From positions 40,577 through 104,576 of the forward strand of contig CAYLJO010000002.1 in the NCBI GenBank assembly GCA_964383905.1: DNA of 64,000 bases, in the 5' to 3' direction. Each line of letters starts with the position of its first letter. Positions within the stretch are counted from its first letter, which is position 1. Below, in pieces: positions 41,446-50,007 of the stretch. The notes beneath the pieces were generated by a model. That model was given only the letters and a program-made list of their open reading frames with translations. It made no database searches and had not been told where the DNA came from. Both the position numbers and the translations under genes were made by a program. The DNA is from CAYLJO01 sp964383905. Lineage in GTDB: Bacteria; Acidobacteriota; Blastocatellia; Pyrinomonadales; Pyrinomonadaceae.

Positions 41446-42780
41446 GTCCTTGTGGTGTTCGGGCCTCTTGATGCCGAACTTTTCCAGGCGGTATTGCAGC
41501 GTGCGGAAGGTGAGGCCGAGCAGTTTGGCCGCCCGGGTAATGTTGTAGTCGGTCTGCTCCATCGCCTGTATAATAAGGCTGCGTTCGACTTCTTCGAACG
41601 AGATGCCCTCCGTCGGGAGCTTGAATACACCCTCGGTGGCGGGGCGCGCTTCCTGCCGCACTTCGAGCGGTAGATCTTCGACCGTAATCAAGTCGCCCTC
41701 GCACAGGAGGATCGCGCGCTCGATGGCAGATTCGAGCTGCCGGACGTTGCCCGGCCAACTGTAGTCCACCATCAAGCGCTTCGTTTCCGGCGTCAGCCCA
41801 CGCACGAGGCGCGACGTGTTGCGCGTGTGCTTCTTTAAAAAGTAGTCGATCAGGACGGGGATGTCTTCGCGGCGCTCGCGCAAGGGCGGCACATCAACCG
41901 AGAGGACGTTGATCCGGTAGTAAAGATCATCCCTGAATCTTCCGTCCGAGACCATGGCGCGCAAGTCCCTGTTGGTCGCGGCGACAACACGCACATCTAT
42001 TTTAATCGGCCGGGTGCCGCCGACGCGCCTGATCTCGCGCTCCTGCAAAGCACGCAGGAGTTTGGCCTGCATGCCGATGTCGAGCTCGGCAATCTCATCG
42101 AGAAACAGCGTGCCCCGGTCGGCGACCTCAAAAAGGCCCTTCTTTTCGGCATGCGCGCCCGTGAACGAGCCTTTCTCATGACCGAACAGCTCTGACTCCA
42201 GGAGGTTCTCGTTAATGGCCGCGCAATTAACGGCCTGGAACATCTCCGCGACGCGCGGAGACTGGTTATGAATCGCGCGCGCGATCAGCTCTTTACCGGT
42301 GCCCGACTCGCCGCGGATCAGCACGGTGGAACTTGAGCGCGCGACCTTAAGAATCATCTTCTTGACGGTCTCCATTTCAGTCGATGCGGAGACAATCTCC
42401 GCATCGAGCGCGTCGAGCCTTTTGAGCGCGCGCCGGATCGTCTCAAGCAGCGTGTCGCGGTCATAGGGCTTTTGCAGGTAGTCGAACGCGCCGCGCCGGA
42501 GCGCCTCTTTCGCCGAATCGATCGAGCCGTGTGCGGTGAGAAGGATGACAATAATGGATGAGTCCTGCGCGAGCAGGTGCTGCAGCAGCTCAATGCCGTC
42601 CATCCCCGTCATCTTGAGGTCGGTCAGGGCGAGATCAAACCGCCGGTCCCTGGTGAACTTGAGCGCCGCTTCGCCGGAAGCGGCGGTCGTCACGTCGTAA
42701 CCTTCACCCGACAAAATCATGTCAAGGATTTCGCGCTGAGATTTTTCATCGTCAACCACGAGTATACTTTTACGCGCCAT
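41416..42780 (-). CDS. NtrC-type sigma54-dependent response regulator
   Basis: 454 residues: receiver (Asp54 in LALTDLKM, acidic pocket Asp10/Asp11), AAA+ domain (Walker A GESGTGKE 157-164, Walker B TLFLDEI 224-230) and a Fis-type HTH near the end (TDYNITRAAKLLGLTFRTLQYRLEKFG). The sigma54-contact loop is GSFTGA (204-209), a known variant of GAFTGA. It activates promoters of the -24/-12 type. Same strand as its kinase, 67 nt downstream of it. The last residues are encoded by an intergenic repeat. Confidence 0.95.
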   Translation of the reverse strand: MARKSILVVDDEKSQREILDMILSGEGYDVTTAASGEAALKFTRDRRFDLALTDLKMTGMDGIELLQHLLAQDSSIIVILLTAHGSIDSAKEALRRGAFDYLQKPYDRDTLLETIRRALKRLDALDAEIVSASTEMETVKKMILKVARSSSTVLIRGESGTGKELIARAIHNQSPRVAEMFQAVNCAAINENLLESELFGHEKGSFTGAHAEKKGLFEVADRGTLFLDEIAELDIGMQAKLLRALQEREIRRVGGTRPIKIDVRVVAATNRDLRAMVSDGRFRDDLYYRINVLSVDVPPLRERREDIPVLIDYFLKKHTRNTSRLVRGLTPETKRLMVDYSWPGNVRQLESAIERAILLCEGDLITVEDLPLEVRQEARPATEGVFKLPTEGISFEEVERSLIIQAMEQTDYNITRAAKLLGLTFRTLQYRLEKFGIKRPEHHKDEKTGDTETR

Positions 42781-42847
42781 AAGAAGCTCCCGGAAATAAG
42801 CGGTAGAGGCCGAAGTGATGAATAACCAAGAACAACCCTTCTTTACT

Positions 42848-44371
42848 TCAACATTCCGCGTTGATCGCTATCGGCAATGTGATTGTGAACGTAGTGCCGC
42901 CGCCTTGCTTTGATGTTACAGAAATCGTGCCCCCGTGATCATCGATAGTCTTTTTAACAATCGCGAGGCCAAGGCCGGTACCCGTCTCCTTTGTTGAATA
43001 GTATGGCTCAAAGACCCGCGCGATATTCTCGGGCGCGATCCCACGGCCCGTATCCGTGACGTCCACACGAGCGCGGTGGCCCGGCTCTTCCGTCGAGAGC
43101 GTGACCGTCAGCTTACCGCCGTCGCCGTCAATAGCCTGCAAGGCGTTAATATAGAGGTTGATAAAGACGGAGCGTAAAGACTCGGCATCGGCCATCACCG
43201 GAGGAAGGTCGCTGCGCTGTTCGATGCGCGTCTCAATGCTGCTCTCTGCCGCCTGGGCCTCGACCAGCCGCAAGGCGTCCTCGGCAGCCGCCCGAAGGTC
43301 GAGCGGCTGCAGCTCCAGTTTTGCCGGTCTCGAGTAGTTGAGGAATTCGGAGACGCGTGTGTTGATGCGTGCGACCTCAGCTTTGAGCTGTACCGCCAGG
43401 CGTTCGAAGGTCTCGCGTTTGCCCTGCTCCTGCGGGGCGAATGCCGTGCGCAGGTGATCGAGCGTGAGGTTGATGTAGTTGAGCGGGTTTCTGATCTCGT
43501 GGGCGATGGCCGAGGCGAGGCGGCCGACGACCGCCGATTGTTCTGCCTGATGGAGCTGCGCTTCAAGCTCACGCGTGCGCCCGAGCCGCGCGATCATTTC
43601 GTTGAACCTGGCGGCGAGCGCCCCCATCTCATCACGCCGGTCTGAGGCCGGCACACGAAAACCGAAATCGCCGGCCGCGACTCTGCGTGCCGCGTCGGAC
43701 AGATCCCTGATCGGGCGCGTAAAGCGCCAGACAAGCACCGCTACTAAGAGCGTGGCGGCGAGGAGCACAATCAGGGTATAGAGGACCGACCGCGCCGCCT
43801 GACGGTTCCAGATGCTGGAGGACGCGTTGGCCGGGCCCAACACCACCACCACGTACCAGCGCCCGTTATCTGTTTCGACCGGAATGGGGATTGCCCTTGG
43901 GCCTCCTGCCCGCGCCCGCCTCTCGGCATTCGGAGCCTGGAGCAAAGGCGTGTTATCGTCTGTTAGCTGTATCGCATTGACGAGCGGGGGGAGCGGGATG
44001 TCACGTAAATAGAAGTATTTAAGGGTGCCATCGTCGTTCGGTACGGGGTTATAATCCCTGAGACTGTCAGTAATCCGTCCGTTGTTATCAACAACCAAAA
44101 CGTTGGTGATCCGCCCCGCCGACTCGTCCAGCGGCGGTAGATTGGCGCGCTTACGCAGGTCGACAATGTATTCGCCGCTGGAAATGCTGCTCATGCCCAG
44201 GGCGACGCCGGCAATGATCGCCTGCTCTTGCTCGGCCCGTAGGTGCGCGCTTCTCCGCTCGTCGCGCAGGTTGAGGTAGTACTGCACGCCGAGGGTGACG
44301 ACCAGCAACGCGGCCAGCACAAGCAGGAGCCGCGCGCGAAAGCTGTAAATGAGCTTAAGCTCATGAGCCAT
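42848..44371 (-). CDS. Membrane sensor histidine kinase (NtrB-like output)
   Basis: 507 residues. TM1 (about 12-32, LLLVLAALLVVTLGVQYYL), a periplasmic sensor of 160 or so residues (NVLVVDNNGRITDSLRDYNPV, reminiscent of a dCache/PAS-like fold), TM2 (about 196-216), HAMP (RFTRPIRDLSDAARRVAAGDFGFRVP), HisKA with phospho-acceptor His291 in ASAIAHEIRNPLNYI, and a HATPase end (DTGRGIAPENIARVFEPYYSTKETGTGLGLAIVKK). It phosphorylates the adjacent NtrC-type regulator. ATG 44371 is chosen over an in-frame TTG at 44389. Confidence 0.95.
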   Translation of the reverse strand: MAHELKLIYSFRARLLLVLAALLVVTLGVQYYLNLRDERRSAHLRAEQEQAIIAGVALGMSSISSGEYIVDLRKRANLPPLDESAGRITNVLVVDNNGRITDSLRDYNPVPNDDGTLKYFYLRDIPLPPLVNAIQLTDDNTPLLQAPNAERRARAGGPRAIPIPVETDNGRWYVVVVLGPANASSSIWNRQAARSVLYTLIVLLAATLLVAVLVWRFTRPIRDLSDAARRVAAGDFGFRVPASDRRDEMGALAARFNEMIARLGRTRELEAQLHQAEQSAVVGRLASAIAHEIRNPLNYINLTLDHLRTAFAPQEQGKRETFERLAVQLKAEVARINTRVSEFLNYSRPAKLELQPLDLRAAAEDALRLVEAQAAESSIETRIEQRSDLPPVMADAESLRSVFINLYINALQAIDGDGGKLTVTLSTEEPGHRARVDVTDTGRGIAPENIARVFEPYYSTKETGTGLGLAIVKKTIDDHGGTISVTSKQGGGTTFTITLPIAINAEC

Positions 44372-44762
44372 AATTCGGGTTCCGGGCAACGGGTTCCGGC
44401 TTAAATTCTGAACCCGGAACTCGAACCCATTTAATAGTTGCCGCTTGACCTCTGATAATGTTATAGTTGGTATGGTCTCGCTGTAAACTCCTCAGAGACC
44501 TTCTACGGGAACTTTCCCGCCTTCGTGACAGATCGGGCGTTAACTAAAACAGGAGACGTGAGAAGCAGCCTTGAAGAGTTGCTACACTTTCAGTCCTATT
44601 ACTTGCCAGATGAAGCGCCCGTCGTCCGACATGGCGCAAACCAAATCGCTAAATCTTGCATCCTATGAGTGCTTGTGCGCGTTTGCGCCTAATCTGGACG
44701 CGCAGTCTAGCCCCCAAGCACCCTCTTTCAACATGATGCAGTATAAACCGAGGCCTCTGTCT
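44372..44762. other. Divergent leader between the histidine kinase and the transpeptidase
   Basis: 391 nt. TTGCCG (44438-44443), 18-nt spacer, TATAGT (44462-44467) is a plausible plus-strand promoter. Just after it, GGTCTC and GAGACC (44474-44500) form an inverted repeat. The open frame of the transpeptidase extends back to 44571, but that part is not protein-like and lacks a signal. Confidence 0.4.
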
Positions 44763-46346
44763 ATGCCCCAGACTCCGCGTACCCTTTTATCCAGGCGCGT
44801 TGCGCTTAATTTACTCCTTTTGGCCATGCTTTCCTTCACCACTACGGTATGGGCGAGGAGACATTCCGCTGCCGCTCGACCTCATGCGGCCCGCTCCTCC
44901 GACCGAAGATCGCGTGCGGACAGGCGGCACGGCAGGTTTTCCGCCAGGGAAGTGCGCCTGGCGAGAAGAGATGAAATGAGAAGAAGGGGTGGTCGCCCCC
45001 TTTCGCGGCGTGAGGCGCGCCGATTAGCCGAGATCCGGCGGCGTGAGATTGAAGAAGCCCGGCGGCGGGCCTTGTTGGCCCGTCTGGCGGCGATTGCCCG
45101 TCAACGCGCCGCCGATCAGGCCCTGCGTGACGAGGCCGTGGCCAACATCTCGCGCGATAATACGATCGGCGAGGATTTGGAGGTGCGGCGGGCGGCCGTC
45201 GCGGCGCTCGGCGGTCACGCCGGCACGGTGGTCGTGATGGACCCGAAGACGGGGCGCATCTACTCGATTGTTAATCAGGAGTGGGCCGTACGCCGGGGGT
45301 TCAAGCCCTGCTCGACGATCAAGCTGGTCACCGGCCTGGCAGGTTTGACCGAAAAAGTGATCGACCCGGTGCAGGAGGTCAACATCTCTGCGGTCAATTA
45401 CGGGCTCGATCTGACGGACGCCCTCGCCTATTCCAACAACGGGTACTTTCAATCGGTCGGCGGTCGCCTCGGATTTGAGCGCATGATGAAGTACGCGCGT
45501 GAATTGGGTCTGGGCGAGCGGACCGGGGTCAATCACGCCAACGAGTATCCGGGCCGTGTGCCCGTCTTCAAGTCCGGGTGGGCGGTCAATCACATGAGCT
45601 CGCACGGTGACGATTTCGAGGTGACACCGATCCAACTGGCGACGCTTGTTTCGACGATCGCCAACGGCGGCTCGGTGCTCGTGCCACACCTGCCGCGGAC
45701 GCCGGAGGAGGACGTTCAGTTCAAAACAGAGGTGCGCCGCCGGGTGGATATTCCCCAGGACGCGATGCGCCGGATGATCCCCGGGATGATCGGGGCCGTC
45801 ACTTACGGCTCGGGCAAGAAGGCGTATGACCCGATGCAGACGATCGCCGGAAAGACCGGCACGTGCATCGGGCAGGGAGGCTGGCTGGGGCTCTTTACGT
45901 CGTACGCGCCGGTGGCCGACCCGCGCTTAGCGGTTGTTGTCGTCGGGCGCGGCTCGGACGCACACAACCATTTCCCCGCGGCCGTCGCCGGAAGAATTTA
46001 CCACGCTCTGAGTGGCCGCTTCGGTAAATTGAACACCCTGCAAATCGCCACCACCCCGGATTCGTTGAAGCCGCATCCGAAGATCGATCCAAAGGCCGCC
46101 GCTGCCGTTAACGATGAGGAGAAGGAAGTGAAAGAGGCGGAAGTGGAGGAGATGGGCGGGGAGGCCGCAACGGGAACTACGGCAGGTATCAAAGCAGATG
46201 CGCCACGCGATAATGTGAAGAGCGTGCTGATGAGTGTGCCTGCGAGACCGACGGAGGTGACAACGCAACCGGCCAAGGCTGAGAATCAAGCGCCCAGGCA
46301 GGGGGAAGAACAGAGGCCACGCCGTGTTCTGACGACACAGCCGTAA
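44763..46346 (+). CDS. Penicillin-binding transpeptidase with Arg-rich linker
   Basis: 527 residues. Signal anchor (VALNLLLLAMLSFTTTVWA), then an extremely Arg/Ala-rich helical linker (about 35-120), then a transpeptidase domain: active Ser184 in CSTIK, the SxN motif at Ser224 (YSNNGYF), and Lys364 in the KTG box (AGKTGT). It cross-links peptidoglycan stems or acts as a carboxypeptidase. The family's N-terminal PBP dimerisation domain is missing, so it is a reduced form. The C-terminal 100 residues are low-complexity (Glu/Thr/Pro). The start is uncertain: several in-frame starts upstream to 44571 exist and none has a good ribosome site. Confidence 0.85.
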   Translation: MPQTPRTLLSRRVALNLLLLAMLSFTTTVWARRHSAAARPHAARSSDRRSRADRRHGRFSAREVRLARRDEMRRRGGRPLSRREARRLAEIRRREIEEARRRALLARLAAIARQRAADQALRDEAVANISRDNTIGEDLEVRRAAVAALGGHAGTVVVMDPKTGRIYSIVNQEWAVRRGFKPCSTIKLVTGLAGLTEKVIDPVQEVNISAVNYGLDLTDALAYSNNGYFQSVGGRLGFERMMKYARELGLGERTGVNHANEYPGRVPVFKSGWAVNHMSSHGDDFEVTPIQLATLVSTIANGGSVLVPHLPRTPEEDVQFKTEVRRRVDIPQDAMRRMIPGMIGAVTYGSGKKAYDPMQTIAGKTGTCIGQGGWLGLFTSYAPVADPRLAVVVVGRGSDAHNHFPAAVAGRIYHALSGRFGKLNTLQIATTPDSLKPHPKIDPKAAAAVNDEEKEVKEAEVEEMGGEAATGTTAGIKADAPRDNVKSVLMSVPARPTEVTTQPAKAENQAPRQGEEQRPRRVLTTQP

Positions 46347-46704
46347 AGCCCCATATTTACCTGTCACGAAACAGATCCGCGCCCCGCTTTCGTCCTTGAT
46401 CCGGAGAAAGCTCGGCGCGGTTTTGTGTTGTCGATAATAAGGGGTAGTGGCATCGCAGAAACGACCGGACAGGCTTGACACGCAAGCGATTATTGCAGGA
46501 TTATTACGCATCGCTTGAGAGGTTTTCACCGAGTTAAGCGCGCCCATAAATCTCCCTTAAATGATGTGCGCACCGCCCGAGCGGCAACCGGCGATTGCGC
46601 GTGCGCATCTCAGAGAGAGTGTGTGACGCTAGAGCGGCAGCCCAGAACCCCCCGACAGAATGACTAGAATTACAAATGAATATCGCTTGGAGGATACGCG
46701 ACCG
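46347..46704. other. Intergenic region after the transpeptidase, with terminator
   Basis: 358 nt without a gene. It contains the terminator at 46377-46430 and, at 46689-46693, a GGAGG for the TPR gene, 11 nt before its ATG. Confidence 0.5.
46377..46430 (+). terminator. Terminator of the transpeptidase gene
   Basis: CCGCGCC pairs with GGCGCGG, continuing inside as GCTTTC with GAAAGC, followed by TTTTGTGTT. Confidence 0.8.
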
Positions 46705-47880
46705 ATGAAAAAGATATTTCGATTATTGGCGTTCGGCGTGATTGTCACGACGCTGGCCTTACCGGCACTCGCACAAGCCACCGCGACCCAGGCCACCACG
46801 TCCGGGCAGGACGATCAGGCCAAGGCTGATCTATATAAGAAATTTACCGATAGCTACGCGGCGAAGAACTCGAAGGCAGCATACGATGCTGCCAAAGAGT
46901 ACTTGCAAAAATACCCGAATGATAACGACGACGTTGCGAAGTACCTGAAAAACTATATTGCCAAATATGAGCAGAGTGAAAAAGATTCACGCTGGCGGCA
47001 GTTTGAGCAGTCAGTTTATAAAGATAAGAATTATCCACAAGCTTATAGCCTGGGGAGAGAATTTCTTGCCACCGACCCGGATAATCTAAAGGTGCTCATT
47101 GATCTCGGTTACGCTGGCTATGGTGCCGCCACTTCCGGCAACCAATCCTTCAATTCGGATGCGATAGGTTATGCGAAGAGAGCGATTCAGTTGATCGACT
47201 CGGGCAAGAAGCCGGATAAGTGGGATCCGTTCACCAGTAAGGAAGATGCCCTGAGTTGGCTTAACTACACCCTCGGTTTTCTCAGTATCAAGACCAATCC
47301 GGACGAGGCGGCAGATTATTTCGTCAAGGCCGCGCAGTATGAGGGCAGCATCAAGAAATCGCCGGCCACCTATAACTTCCTGGCAATTGCGTACCAGGCT
47401 GGCCCGTACAAGAAGATGGCCGGCGATTTCGAGACCCGCTTCAAAGGAAAGCCGGAGACGCCTGAGAGCAAAGCGGCGCAGGAGAACTTGAATCAGGTGA
47501 TTGATCGGATCATTGATGCTTACGCGCGGGCGATCACTCTGACGACCGGCACGGACGCGAAGAGCCAGCAGGCCAAGAGTGAGTGGAAGAACACGTTAAC
47601 AACTTACTACAAGTTCCGTCATCCGAGCGACTCGGATGCTCAGATCAGCCAATTCATCGAAAGCGCTCTTTCAAGGCCGCTACCCAGCGGACCATTCACT
47701 CCTGTAGCCGTGCCGTCGCCGACCCCTTCGACCACGCAGCCGACCGATGGAAGCACACCGCCGAGTGGGGCGACGACAAGCACGACGACTACAACTACTA
47801 CAAGCAGCACGACGGCGCAGCCCGCAAGGCCATCAACGACGACTAAAAGTAGTACGGCGACGACCACCCGCCGGCCGTAA
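46705..47880 (+). CDS. Exported TPR-like protein with Ser/Thr/Pro tail
   Basis: 391 residues. Signal MKKIFRLLAFGVIVTTLALPALAQ. The body has TPR-like helix pairs (KADLYKKFTDSYAAKNSKAAYDAAKEYLQKYPND, FEQSVYKDKNYPQAYSLGREFLATDPDNLKVLIDLGYAGYGAA, NPDEAADYFVKAAQYEGS). The last 60 residues are almost only Ser, Thr and Pro, a likely disordered or surface-exposed tail. Function unknown. An in-frame ATG at 46660 would place 15 extra residues before the signal. Ends 37 nt before the long hairpin that precedes rnc. Confidence 0.75.
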   Translation: MKKIFRLLAFGVIVTTLALPALAQATATQATTSGQDDQAKADLYKKFTDSYAAKNSKAAYDAAKEYLQKYPNDNDDVAKYLKNYIAKYEQSEKDSRWRQFEQSVYKDKNYPQAYSLGREFLATDPDNLKVLIDLGYAGYGAATSGNQSFNSDAIGYAKRAIQLIDSGKKPDKWDPFTSKEDALSWLNYTLGFLSIKTNPDEAADYFVKAAQYEGSIKKSPATYNFLAIAYQAGPYKKMAGDFETRFKGKPETPESKAAQENLNQVIDRIIDAYARAITLTTGTDAKSQQAKSEWKNTLTTYYKFRHPSDSDAQISQFIESALSRPLPSGPFTPVAVPSPTPSTTQPTDGSTPPSGATTSTTTTTTTSSTTAQPARPSTTTKSSTATTTRRP

Positions 47881-47917
47881 GTTCTCTATTCACCGTGCGC
47901 TCGAACTGAGCCGAAGG

Positions 47918-47970
47918 CAAACGCCGGATGTATCGTCGAAGATTTAAGAAGACGATACATCCGGCGTTTG
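47918..47970. terminator. 20-bp perfect hairpin before rnc
   Basis: CAAACGCCGGATGTATCGTC (47918-47937) and GACGATACATCCGGCGTTTG (47951-47970) are perfect inverse complements, 13-nt loop. It may terminate the TPR gene (weak TTGTT tail) or act as an RNase III cleavage site in the rnc leader. The ATG at 47928 lies inside the stem and is a poor start. Confidence 0.85.
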
Positions 47971-47987
47971 TTACAATCGCAGCAGCC

Positions 47988-48740
47988 GTGAAGAAAACCA
48001 AGCCCGCAGCACCGGACTTCGACAAGCTGGAAGGGATTGTCGGCCATAACTTCAAGGACCGCGCCCTGCTGGAGCGCGCCGTCACGCATCGCTCCTGGGC
48101 CCACGAGCGTGTCGCGCAGGGTAACGAAGAGGACGCGCGCCGCCTCCATAATGAAGTATTCGAATTCCTCGGCGATTCGGTGCTCGGCCTGGTCGTGGCG
48201 AATTACCTCTTCCAATCCTACCCGGACGTCACCGAGGGCGAGTTATCACGCATGAAGCACCAGCTGGTCAGCTCGGCGACGCTCGCGAAGGCGGCGGAAC
48301 GTTTAAAAATCGGGCAGTTCCTGCGTGTCGGACACGGTGAGGAAAAGAGCGGCGGGCGCCGCAAGCGCGCTCTTCTCGCGGACGCTTTCGAAGCAGTGCT
48401 GGCAGCGATTTATATCGACGGCGGCATCTCAGCTGCGACCGATTTTGTTCACCGTGCGCTTGACGTGGAACTGGAAGGTGTTGACCCGAAGTCGGCGGCG
48501 GCCGCCGACTTCAAGACGCTGCTGCAGGAGCGACTACAGGCGGAGCACCGGGCCGCGCCGCAATATCGAGTGGTCGAGACGGACGGGCCGCCGCACCGCC
48601 GCATCTTTCGCGTCGAGGTGACTTGGGACAGGGGGAGCATGCATGGCGAAGGCCGTACCATTAAGGCGGCAGAAACCGTTGCCGCCTGGCTCGCCCTCGA
48701 ATCAATGAAATCCGAGCTGCAAACGGAGGCCGCCGGTTAG
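47988..48740 (+). CDS. rnc: Ribonuclease III
   Basis: 250 residues from GTG 47988. It cleaves double-stranded RNA in rRNA and mRNA processing. The family signature NEVFEFLGDSVL is at 55-66, with Glu56, Glu59 and Asp63 as catalytic acids, and a later Glu in ADAFEAVLAAIYIDGG. A double-stranded RNA-binding domain ends the protein (DFKTLLQERLQAEHRAAPQYRVVETDGPPHRRIFRVEV, then GEGRTIKAAETVAA). ATG 47928 is in frame but lies inside a 20-bp hairpin. The neighbour lepB starts 62 nt downstream; rnc-lepB pairing is common in bacteria. Confidence 0.94.
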   Translation: MKKTKPAAPDFDKLEGIVGHNFKDRALLERAVTHRSWAHERVAQGNEEDARRLHNEVFEFLGDSVLGLVVANYLFQSYPDVTEGELSRMKHQLVSSATLAKAAERLKIGQFLRVGHGEEKSGGRRKRALLADAFEAVLAAIYIDGGISAATDFVHRALDVELEGVDPKSAAAADFKTLLQERLQAEHRAAPQYRVVETDGPPHRRIFRVEVTWDRGSMHGEGRTIKAAETVAAWLALESMKSELQTEAAG

Positions 48741-48802
48741 AATTATGTGACAACTCTGAAACCGCGCTTGACCACGGTCGCGTACCTTACTAGGATGTGT
48801 AT

Positions 48803-49729
48803 ATGAGCGATGATTATACGGGCGCAGGGGTTGCCGAGCCGCCCGGCGAGACGAAAACGGCTCCGCGCACTTCTGTAAAGGCGACACGTAACATCAGCCG
48901 TAACGGCGACGGGCGTTCGGCCGGCGTCGAGCGCAAAACGCAGGGGCCGCCGAAAAGCGTCTGGCGGGAATATTTTGAGTCGGCCGTCGTGACGGTCATC
49001 ATGGCCCTCTTTGGGATGACGTTCGTCGTCCAGGCGGTCAAAGTGCCGACCGGCTCGATGCAGAACACGATTAATATCGGCGATCATCTGCTCGTCAATA
49101 AATTCATCTTCGCGCCCGGCCCGCTCGCGCCCTTTCTGCCGCAGCGCGAGATCAAGCGCGGCGACATCATTGTGTTCAAGTATCCGGGCAATAAATTTGA
49201 TCCAGAGAACGACCGGAAGCCCAATAACCAGCCGTATAAGACCAATTTTGTTAAGCGCGTCATCGGTCTGCCCGGCGACCGCATCGAGGTCAAAGGCGAC
49301 CGCGTTTTCATCAACGGCAAGGAGCTGCCGGAGCGACGCATCACCGCAGTCGATCACAGGAATGATGCGCCGCTTGAAATTAAACAATATCCACCGCCCT
49401 CGGGCCAGGGGCCGTACACCGTATACTACAGTCCTGAGACGAGGGAGCTTTCAAATCAACAAACTGACCTGCGCGCTTCGCCGGATTTTCATTATGCCGT
49501 TAATGGCGTCCCGGCCGTCGTTCCACCCGACTCCTACTTCGTGATGGGTGATAACCGCGATGATAGTCTTGACAGCCGCGCCTGGGGCTTTGTGCCTCGC
49601 GACCTCGTCATCGGCCGCGCCATGTTCGTCTACTGGTCTTATGATGAAAGCGCGCCGGCGGACGAATTTCCGCTGATCCTCTTTTTAAAGAACACGCGCT
49701 GGAATAGAACCGGCACGATGGTCAAATAA
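48803..49729 (+). CDS. lepB: Signal peptidase I
   Basis: 308 residues. It removes signal peptides at the periplasmic face of the inner membrane. Single TM segment (about 61-78, AVVTVIMALFGMTFVVQA), then the catalytic Ser85 in PTGSMQNT and general base Lys151 in NFVKRVIGLPGDR; the final GDNRDDSLDSRAWGFV is box E of the family. The long polar N-terminal region (1-55) is unusual but has no domain. ATG 48803 is preferred to GTG 48797. It follows rnc by 62 nt. Confidence 0.95.
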   Translation: MSDDYTGAGVAEPPGETKTAPRTSVKATRNISRNGDGRSAGVERKTQGPPKSVWREYFESAVVTVIMALFGMTFVVQAVKVPTGSMQNTINIGDHLLVNKFIFAPGPLAPFLPQREIKRGDIIVFKYPGNKFDPENDRKPNNQPYKTNFVKRVIGLPGDRIEVKGDRVFINGKELPERRITAVDHRNDAPLEIKQYPPPSGQGPYTVYYSPETRELSNQQTDLRASPDFHYAVNGVPAVVPPDSYFVMGDNRDDSLDSRAWGFVPRDLVIGRAMFVYWSYDESAPADEFPLILFLKNTRWNRTGTMVK

Positions 49730-50007
49730 GAACTGAGGAGAGCCGCCGACTCTACCTTAACCTACCGATAAGCCGCGCGCTCAAGTGGCTACGGATGAGG
49801 GCCGCCCGGGCGCGCCTCGGGTGATGCGGTAATGAGTTTGGCCGCGTTTGCCGACACCTTATAACGCGCCGCTCACTGCTTCCGCGCCCCGGCCGCGCCC
49901 GCCCACGGTTCGCCACACGCAAACCCCAGGACGTGTTAAGGTAAAAGCCCGCCTGGTAAGCGCCAGTCATCTTTCCCTGACACACGCCTTAAACAAGGTT
50001 CGACTTG

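Noticed and set aside
44571..44762. N-terminal extension of the transpeptidase
   Set aside because: The 64 residues are not protein-like, precede the signal anchor and have no well-spaced ribosome site.
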